Source of the DNA: a virus
Reading direction: 5' to 3' (one strand)
DNA length: 35,812 nucleotides
Virus record (IMG/VR): IMGVR_UViG_3300031951_000598
Coordinates: 1-35,812 of that record
The notes beneath the pieces were generated by a model. The model did no database searches, had not been told where the DNA came from, and saw only the letters and a list, made by a program, of their open reading frames with translations. How positions within the stretch are numbered: position 1 is the stretch's first letter; every line of letters begins with the position of its first letter. Of the stretch, positions 30,122 through 35,812 are shown in pieces. A program made the position numbers and the translations under genes.

Positions 30122-31175
30122 CTATGCCGGCGCCGCCAAGGCGCAGGGCGCGGCGAACGTCGAGGCCGCGCGCGCCTCGGCCATGCTGTCGAACCCCAAC
30201 ATCTACGGCCCGCTCGGCAGCCAGACGGTGACCTATCAGGGCGACATCCCGACCGTCACGCAGACCCTGACGCCCGAGGCGCAGGCGACGCTGCAGGCGC
30301 AGCAGCAAGTGGACCGCCGCCTCGCTGAGCTAGGACTGCAAGGCGTCCAGACCGCGGAGCGGACGCTTTCGACCCCGTTCCAGACCGGCACGGGAGAGCT
30401 CAACACCGTGTTTGACCTGTCGGGGCTGCCGCGCGCCCCGGTCAACGCCGGGACGACCGCGCAGGAAGCGATCATGGCGAGGCTGGAGCCCCAGATCCAG
30501 CGGTCGCGCGCGCAGCTAGAGACGCAGCTCGCCAACCAGGGGCTGGCGCGCGGCGGCGAGGCGTACAACGCCGCCATCCGCGAGCAGCAGCAGCAGGAGA
30601 ACGACCTGCGCTCGCAGGCGGCGCTGCAGGGCATCGGCCTCGACACGCAGGCTCGCGCGCAGGCGGCGTCGGAACAGCAGGCGGCGATGGGTTTCGAGAA
30701 CCAAGCGCGCGCGCAGGCGCTGCAGCGCGAGCTGGCGCTGCGGTCGGTCCCGCTGAACGAGATCATCGGCCTGATGGGCGGCTCGCAGATCCAGATGCCG
30801 CAGTTCGGCGCGTATCAGGGCCAGCAGGTCGCGCCCGCCCCGATCTTCGGCGCGGCGCAGGCGGCGGGGCAGAATGCGATGCAGCAGTACGGCATCTCGC
30901 AGAGCGGCCTCAACGCGCAGATGCAGGGCCTCGGAATGCTGGCCGGCTCCGCGCTGCGCTATGCGCCCGCCGCCATTACCGCCATCTCGGATCGCCGGCT
31001 GAAATCGAACATCGTTCGCATCGGAGAGCATCCGCTCGGCATCGGCATCTACGAGTACGACATCTTCGGCAGCCGAGAGCGAGGCGTGATGGCGCAGGAG
31101 GTGCTGGAAGTCAGGCCGGAAGCGGTGATCCATCTCCCCAGCGGCTACATGGCCGTGAACTACGGAGCCCTGTGA
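30087..31175 (+). CDS. Helical virion protein with C-terminal Peptidase_S74 chaperone domain
   Basis: TTGGAGAC precedes ATG 30087; 362 aa. The start MGKKASAPPAPDYAGAAKAQ is typical of podovirus internal/ejection-region proteins. The middle is Gln/Ala-rich helix. The end is a short Peptidase_S74 domain: SDRRLKSNIVRIGEHPLGIG then YEYD...GVMAQEV. Ser301 and Lys306 have the spacing of the catalytic Ser/Lys of endosialidase-type intramolecular chaperones, so self-cleavage before Ser301 is predicted. Confidence 0.78.
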   Translation: MGKKASAPPAPDYAGAAKAQGAANVEAARASAMLSNPNIYGPLGSQTVTYQGDIPTVTQTLTPEAQATLQAQQQVDRRLAELGLQGVQTAERTLSTPFQTGTGELNTVFDLSGLPRAPVNAGTTAQEAIMARLEPQIQRSRAQLETQLANQGLARGGEAYNAAIREQQQQENDLRSQAALQGIGLDTQARAQAASEQQAAMGFENQARAQALQRELALRSVPLNEIIGLMGGSQIQMPQFGAYQGQQVAPAPIFGAAQAAGQNAMQQYGISQSGLNAQMQGLGMLAGSALRYAPAAITAISDRRLKSNIVRIGEHPLGIGIYEYDIFGSRERGVMAQEVLEVRPEAVIHLPSGYMAVNYGAL

Positions 31176-31176
31176 C

Positions 31177-32499
31177 ATGGCCGTCGGTTTCAACCTGCCG
31201 GATCCCTACGAGGCCCAGAAGGCGGACATCGCTCGGCGTCAGAAGTACGCCGAGATCCTGCAGCAGCAGGCGTTCCAGCCGATCGAGATCTCGTCCTATC
31301 AGGGCGTCCAGGCCCCCATCCCCGCGACCGCCATCCTTGCAAAGGCGCTGCAGGGTCTCGGCGCGGGCGTTCTGGAACAGCAGGCCGAGACGAAGCAGCG
31401 CGAGCTGCGCGAGGGCGACATCAAGAAAGGCCAGGAGTTCGCTGCGGCGCTGCAGGGCGCGAAGACGCCGGAGGAGCGGCAGGCGCTCGCGACGACGGCG
31501 CTCGGCGGAACCCTCGGGCAGCGCGCGCAAGCGATGGCTGGACCGATCTTCACAATGGCGGAAACTGCGGCCGAAAGGGAAGCCAACAGGGCATTCCGAG
31601 AAACGGAGTCCGCGAAGGCGCGTGAGGCGCAGGCCTCAAATCAGGAGGCAAATCGCCAAAACCAGCTGTTGATGGCGAGCATGATGGCGCAGCTGCGCGC
31701 GCAGGGCATGAGCGACACGGCGGCGTTTCGCGAGGCGCAATTGCGGCTGCAGGAAGACACTGCTCGCACGCGGCAGGAAGCCGAGCGCAACAAGCTTCCG
31801 GTGCCGGTCATCACGGCTTACGGAACGGCGGCGCAGAACGAGCGGCAGGCAGGATCGGTCGTGCAGTCTGTGGAACAGCACATCGAGGACATCAAGACCG
31901 GAAAGCTGCCTCTTGGCGTCGTTCCAAACACCGAAGCGCAACTTCGCAACTGGCTCGGAAAGTCTACGCCCGAAAGCGTCCTCTATGCCGATTTCCTGCG
32001 GACAATCGATCAGTCGGTGAATGCGGTGCTGTCGGCTGCCAAGGGCACCCAGACCGAAGGCGACGCTATCCGCGCAAGAAATCAGATCCTGCGAAATCCG
32101 AACGATGCCGCCGTCGTGCAGGGCGCGCTGAAGGATCTGGCCAAGTCCGTGAAGGAATCGCAGGACATCTACCGCAACACGCTGAACCAGCTCGGCAGTC
32201 GCTATTCGGGCTTGGAGCATCAGCGGATGGAGCCCGTCTTGCCGCCGCGCGCACCCGCCGCACCCGGCGCTCCGCCCGCACCCGCCGCACCCGGCGCTCC
32301 GCCCGCACCCGCCGCACCCGGCGCTCCGCCCGCGCCCGCCGCGCCCGGCGCTCCGCGCGCGCCCGGCGCTCCGGCGGCTCCTGGCGGTCAGCAGAGGCCC
32401 GCGGCTGCCCCGGCAGCGCCTGCCGTCGGGACCGTCGTTAACGGATACCGCTTCAAGGGCGGCGATCCGGCGAACGAAGCGAATTGGGAGCGCCTCTGA
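31177..32499 (+). CDS. Ejection-type internal virion protein with proline-repeat region
   Basis: This 440-aa protein is mostly Gln/Ala/Glu-rich helix (YAEILQQQAFQPIEISSYQG, then AAEREANRAFRETESAKARE). It carries a nine-residue Pro repeat (APAAPGAPP, about residues 359-394) and ends NGYRFKGGDPANEANWERL, a tail common in phage internal proteins. It lies between other helical virion proteins after the nozzle, as podovirus ejection genes do. Assignment by composition and order. Confidence 0.7.
   Translation: MAVGFNLPDPYEAQKADIARRQKYAEILQQQAFQPIEISSYQGVQAPIPATAILAKALQGLGAGVLEQQAETKQRELREGDIKKGQEFAAALQGAKTPEERQALATTALGGTLGQRAQAMAGPIFTMAETAAEREANRAFRETESAKAREAQASNQEANRQNQLLMASMMAQLRAQGMSDTAAFREAQLRLQEDTARTRQEAERNKLPVPVITAYGTAAQNERQAGSVVQSVEQHIEDIKTGKLPLGVVPNTEAQLRNWLGKSTPESVLYADFLRTIDQSVNAVLSAAKGTQTEGDAIRARNQILRNPNDAAVVQGALKDLAKSVKESQDIYRNTLNQLGSRYSGLEHQRMEPVLPPRAPAAPGAPPAPAAPGAPPAPAAPGAPPAPAAPGAPRAPGAPAAPGGQQRPAAAPAAPAVGTVVNGYRFKGGDPANEANWERL
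32251..32358. repeat. 27-bp in-frame tandem repeats
   Basis: Three exact 27-bp copies (32251, 32278, 32305) and one degenerate copy (32332) encode APAAPGAPP. Being 27 bp and in frame they are expansion-prone coding repeats without spacers. Confidence 0.9.
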
Positions 32500-34217
32500 T
32501 GGCCGGGCCGTGGACGCAGTACCAGCCGCAAGCGCAGCCAGCGCCTGCCGCGCCGGGGCCGTGGACGCAGTACCAGCCCGCCGCCCCCGCCGCCCCCGGC
32601 CCGCAGGAGGCCCCACAGGCCCCGCAGGCTGCCCCACAGGCCCCGCAGGCGACGCCACCGACCCCAGCCCCGTCATGGTCGGAGGTTCCAGGACAGGCGT
32701 TCGTGAATGCGCCGAAGTCGTTAGGCCAACTTGTCGGCGGCCTGTACGAAGCCGTGACCAGCCCGGTGCAGACGGTCAAGGCCGCTGGCGACGTTCTCGG
32801 GGGCGCACTGCGCGCGGCTGTTCCCGAGAACGTTCGCAATTTCATCGACCGCTTTGACAACCCCGAAACGACTAAGCGCATATCCGAAGCCGCATCGGCT
32901 GCAGGCGGCATGCTCAAGGAGCGTTACGGCAGCGAAGAGGCGCTCCGCCGCACCATCGCGACAGATCCCGTTGGCTTCGCAGCCGACGCCTCGATGCTGC
33001 TGACCGGCGGCGGATCTGCTGCGGCCCGCAGCGGCTCTTTCGTGCAGCGCGTGGCTCCGACCGGCGGCGCGATCGCGCGCGCGGGCGAGCGCGTCGCAGA
33101 CATCGGCGAGACGGCTGCGAAGCTCGGGCAGGCTGTCGATCCGATCACCGCGAGCGCGCGGGGCGTGGCGCTAGCTGGCAAGGGTGCTGGCGTGATTGCC
33201 GCGCCGGTCGCCGGAATGGTCACTGGCCAGGGCGGAAAGGCGGTGCGCGAGGCTGCCGAAAGCGGCTTTGAGGGCGGCCGGCGCGGCGCTGCGTTTCGCG
33301 AGCAAATGCGCGGCGGCGATGCGGCTGCGGCGGTTGCCGAGGCTCGCGATGCACTCCAGAACATGCGTCAGCAGCGGTCGGCAGAATACATGTCGAACCG
33401 CGCGCTATGGGGAAACGATCCGACGGTTCTGAACTTCGGCAACATCGATCGCGCCGTGCTCAACGCCGAGAACCTTTTCACGTTCAAGGGTGTTCCAAAG
33501 GACCTGAAGGCCGCAGATGTCTACGAGCAGATCAAGGCCGCGGTGAACGAGTGGCGAAGACTCGATCCCGCTGAATATCACAACGCCGCAGGTCTCGACG
33601 CGCTCAAGCAGCGCGTTGGGGGCATCATCGAAAGCATCCCGCAGGAACAGAGGGCCGCGCGCGCCGTCGGGACGCAGGTCTACAGGTCGATCTGGAACGA
33701 GATCCAGCAGCAGGCCCCAAGCTACGCCAGGTCGATGAAGGCGTTTGAGGATGCCAGCAAGCAGATCGAGGAGATCACGAAGACCCTCTCGACGGGCAAG
33801 GGCTCCATCGACACCGAACTGCGCAAGCTGCAAAGCATCATGCGGAACAACGTCAACACGAACTGGGGTCAACGCGAGAAGCTGGTCGAGGCGCTGCAAA
33901 AGGCTGGCGCGACCGAGATCATGCCCATGCTGGCCGGGCAGTCTTCCAGCTCGTGGACGCCGCGAGGCATTCAAGGCGCGCTTGGAGGCGCTGCCGGTCT
34001 TGGTGCGTTGGCGACCAATCCCATGCTGCTGCCGTATCTGGCCCTTAGTTCCCCGAGGCTGATGGGCGAAGTCGTCCACGCCGGAGGCCGTGTCGCCGGT
34101 GGCGCGCAGCGTTTGGCAGACGTTCTCGGTAGAACGCCCTACACGCCTTCCGTCGGCCAGGCCGCGCGCTACGGTGCCGCAGTCCAGCGTTATCAGAACC
34201 AGGAGCAGACCCCATGA
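32499..34217 (+). CDS. Large ejection-type internal virion protein
   Basis: ATG shares a base with the previous stop; 572 aa. The N-terminus has GPWTQYQP twice (residues 3-10 and about 20-27), also repeated in the DNA, then Pro/Ala/Gln linkers. The body is Ala-rich helix with Gly-rich hydrophobic patches (LAGKGAGVIAAPVAGMVTGQ; GIQGALGGAAGLGALATNPM) that could insert in membranes. Size, composition and position after the nozzle fit a podovirus ejection protein forming the DNA channel into the host. No lytic transglycosylase motif is seen. Confidence 0.72.
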   Translation: MAGPWTQYQPQAQPAPAAPGPWTQYQPAAPAAPGPQEAPQAPQAAPQAPQATPPTPAPSWSEVPGQAFVNAPKSLGQLVGGLYEAVTSPVQTVKAAGDVLGGALRAAVPENVRNFIDRFDNPETTKRISEAASAAGGMLKERYGSEEALRRTIATDPVGFAADASMLLTGGGSAAARSGSFVQRVAPTGGAIARAGERVADIGETAAKLGQAVDPITASARGVALAGKGAGVIAAPVAGMVTGQGGKAVREAAESGFEGGRRGAAFREQMRGGDAAAAVAEARDALQNMRQQRSAEYMSNRALWGNDPTVLNFGNIDRAVLNAENLFTFKGVPKDLKAADVYEQIKAAVNEWRRLDPAEYHNAAGLDALKQRVGGIIESIPQEQRAARAVGTQVYRSIWNEIQQQAPSYARSMKAFEDASKQIEEITKTLSTGKGSIDTELRKLQSIMRNNVNTNWGQREKLVEALQKAGATEIMPMLAGQSSSSWTPRGIQGALGGAAGLGALATNPMLLPYLALSSPRLMGEVVHAGGRVAGGAQRLADVLGRTPYTPSVGQAARYGAAVQRYQNQEQTP

Positions 34218-35455
34218 GCTTCAACGGCTCCGGCACCTTTCAGATCAACACCGCGGGCCAGCCGGTCGTCGCGGGAACCGTCATCACGGCCACCGCCTTC
34301 AATGCCCTGACCGCGGACCTCGCCACCGGCCTCTCGACCTGCGTGACGAAGGACGGCCAGACGACCGTCACCGCGAACATCCCCATGGGCGGCAACAAGC
34401 TCACGGGCCTCGCGGCGGGCACGGCAGCAGCCGACAGCGCCAGGCTCTCGCAGGTCCAGGGCGGGGTCGTCTCGCTGCTGGGCGTCACAGGCATCGATAC
34501 CATCGCGGCATCGGCCAATCCCGTCCTGACCAGCTACGCGACCGGCCAGATGTTCTGGTTCGTGGCCGCGGGCACCAACACCGGCGCCACCACGCTCAAC
34601 ATCGACGCTCTGGGCGCCAAGAACATCACCCGCGGCACGGCTGCGCTGGCGGCTGGCGACATCATCAACGGCGCGATCGTGCTGGTGGTTTACGACGGCA
34701 CGCAGTTCCAGCTCCTGTCCATCACGCGCTCAATCCAGACCAGCTCGACCATCGCATCGGCCTCGACGACGAACATCGGCGCGGCGAATGCGGAGTACCT
34801 CGCGGTCTCTGGCACGACGACGATCACTGCGTTCGACACCGTCACGGCGGGCATCTACCGGGTGCTCAAGTTCGACGGCATCCTGACGCTGACCTACAAC
34901 GCGACCTCGCTCATCCTGCCGGGCGGCGCCTCGATCACCACCGCAGCGGGCGACACGGCCGGCTTCGTCTCGCTGGGTTCCGGCAACTGGCGGTGCGAGT
35001 GGTACCAGCGCTTCAGCGGCTCACCGGTCGGCGTAGTCGCGATCGCCAACGGCGGCACCGGCAGCACGACCGCTTCGGCAGCTCGTAGCGCGCTCGCCGT
35101 CCCGGGGCTTGCCGACGTCAATTCCTTCACCGCCGGCAATCGCGGCGCGGTGTCTGTCCTGACCGATGCGGCCACCATCACCGCGGACTTCGCGGTCGCC
35201 AACAACTTCTCGCTGACGATCGGCGGCGCACGCACCCTGGCGAACCCATCTAACCAGACCGCAGGCCAGTCCGGCGCGATCGTGATCACCCAGGACGGCA
35301 CAGGCGGACGCACGCTGGCCTACGGCACGAACTGGAAGTTCGCCGGCGGCACCGTGCCCGTGCTGACCACCACCGCGGGCGCCGTCGACGTGCTGCTCTA
35401 CTACGTCGAAAGCGCCAGCCGCATCACCGCGGCGATGCTCAACGACGTGAAGTGA
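34214..35455 (+). CDS. Tail fibre protein
   Basis: ATG overlaps the previous stop; 413 aa. The N-terminal part (FQINTAGQPVVAGTVITATA, then KDGQTTVTANIPMGGNKLTG) is a common virion-attachment region of fibres in alphaproteobacterial podoviruses. The remainder is Thr/Ala/Gly-rich beta structure with IANGGTGSTTASAARSAL and a C-terminal LLYYVESASRITAAMLNDVK domain. It should form a trimeric adaptor fibre to which the LamG/SPRY protein may attach. Confidence 0.8.
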   Translation: MSFNGSGTFQINTAGQPVVAGTVITATAFNALTADLATGLSTCVTKDGQTTVTANIPMGGNKLTGLAAGTAAADSARLSQVQGGVVSLLGVTGIDTIAASANPVLTSYATGQMFWFVAAGTNTGATTLNIDALGAKNITRGTAALAAGDIINGAIVLVVYDGTQFQLLSITRSIQTSSTIASASTTNIGAANAEYLAVSGTTTITAFDTVTAGIYRVLKFDGILTLTYNATSLILPGGASITTAAGDTAGFVSLGSGNWRCEWYQRFSGSPVGVVAIANGGTGSTTASAARSALAVPGLADVNSFTAGNRGAVSVLTDAATITADFAVANNFSLTIGGARTLANPSNQTAGQSGAIVITQDGTGGRTLAYGTNWKFAGGTVPVLTTTAGAVDVLLYYVESASRITAAMLNDVK

Positions 35456-35459
35456 CGCC

Positions 35460-35812
35460 ATGATCGTCCCCGGCTCCGCGAACGCTCTGCTGCTGGCCTC
35501 GCTTGCGGGCTACCAGGTCCCCTACTCGCTGCGGTTTCGCGCGAGCAACAGCGCCAACCTTCGGAAGACGTTTTCCTCCGCATCTACCAACTTCGATGTG
35601 CAGACCATTTCTCTATGGTTCAAGCGAGGTCGCCTTACGCTGACAGACAGCCCCATTGCGAATTGCCTCATTACGCAATTCGGGTCCGGTGGAAACTATC
35701 CAACCTTCGAGCTGGGTTTTGAACCAAGTTCCGATCAACTTGTATTTATGAACAGAAGCGCATCGACATCCTATAACCACCGCTTGGTAACGACTGCGCA
35801 GTATCGTGACCC
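35460..35812 (+). CDS. LamG/SPRY tail fibre, N-terminal part (continues at 1-1487)
   Basis: ATG at 35460 is 4 nt after the fibre stop; the frame crosses the seam (35685/1) without interruption. The N-terminus begins MIVPGSANALLLASLAGYQV then PYSLRFRASNSANLRKTFSS, leading into the LamG-like strand QTISLWFKRG. Base composition shifts to lower GC after about 35570. Joined length is 570 aa. Confidence 0.85.
   Translation, partial: MIVPGSANALLLASLAGYQVPYSLRFRASNSANLRKTFSSASTNFDVQTISLWFKRGRLTLTDSPIANCLITQFGSGGNYPTFELGFEPSSDQLVFMNRSASTSYNHRLVTTAQYRD
35686..35812. repeat. Terminal direct repeat, right copy (circular-assembly overlap)
   Basis: Identical to positions 1-127. Removing one copy leaves a 35,685-bp circle. 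Confidence 0.95.

Noticed and set aside
32251-32358. Possible CRISPR array
   Set aside because: The 27-bp repeats are directly adjacent without spacers and translate as an in-frame proline repeat.
35659-35682. 8-bp inverted repeat (CGAATTGC/GCAATTCG) just before the circular seam, as an attachment or cos site
   Set aside because: It lies inside the tail-fibre coding frame and its closeness to the seam reflects where the assembler opened the circle; no integrase or cos features accompany it.
1-35812. tRNA or other structural RNA genes
   Set aside because: No cloverleaf-like segment with a TTCGANNC arm was noticed by eye; a covariance-model search would be needed to exclude one.

Overview
The window is almost certainly one complete bacteriophage genome recovered as a circular contig. 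The last 127 bases (35686-35812) repeat the first 127 exactly. The seam falls inside a tail-fibre gene that reads through it in frame, so the unique genome is 35,685 bp. By eye the GC content is roughly two thirds. A GapR/DUF2312 protein, a gene-transfer-agent-type 3TM holin, a GH108 endolysin and a DUF6321 protein point to an alphaproteobacterial host. The structural genes (portal, adaptor, P22 gp10-like nozzle, helical ejection-type proteins, no tape measure or tail tube) indicate a short-tailed podovirus-like virion.

Layout. (1) Late rightward block, 12942 through the seam to 3657: ParB-methyltransferase fusion, TerS/TerL, small head proteins, a glycosyltransferase and an FkbM methyltransferase, portal, scaffold-like protein, major capsid, decoration-like protein, terminator (24662), two paralogous surface proteins flanking a DUF115/MptE-like gene, adaptor, nozzle, GNAT, three ejection-type proteins, two tail fibres, then a lysis cassette. 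(2) Leftward early operon, 8318 to 3639: fifteen genes, nearly all joined by ATGA/GTGA overlaps, including a RecE-like nuclease and a RecT annealing protein among small unknowns. (3) Rightward early/replication operon, 8450 to 12068: Cro/YdaS-like HTH, double winged-helix protein, RusA-like resolvase, GapR-like protein, coiled-coil protein, DUF1376 replication protein and a partner overlapping it by 131 nt. (4) Small leftward satellite operon, 12805 to 12118, of three short genes.

Control. A 15-bp palindrome, TACAC(C/G)-N3-GGTG(T/C)A, occurs at 8365, 8419 and 12856. At each site it fills the -35/-10 spacer of a plausible promoter and donates the first two bases of the -10. These are the promoters of the two divergent early operons and of the satellite operon, so one repressor, most simply the HTH protein at 8450, could control all three. 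The rightward early operon and the satellite operon converge on a very long hairpin at 12047-12108.

Replication. There is no integrase, DNA polymerase, primase or helicase gene. Replication probably uses the DUF1376 protein to recruit host machinery. Two candidate origin signals are visible: 11-bp-phased repeats at 10499-10553 followed by two GC hairpins, and, inside the DUF1376 gene, a 23-bp palindrome followed by a 41-nt tract with a single pyrimidine. The second arrangement resembles the lambda origin inside gene O.

All functional names come from motif recognition by reading; no database search was run.
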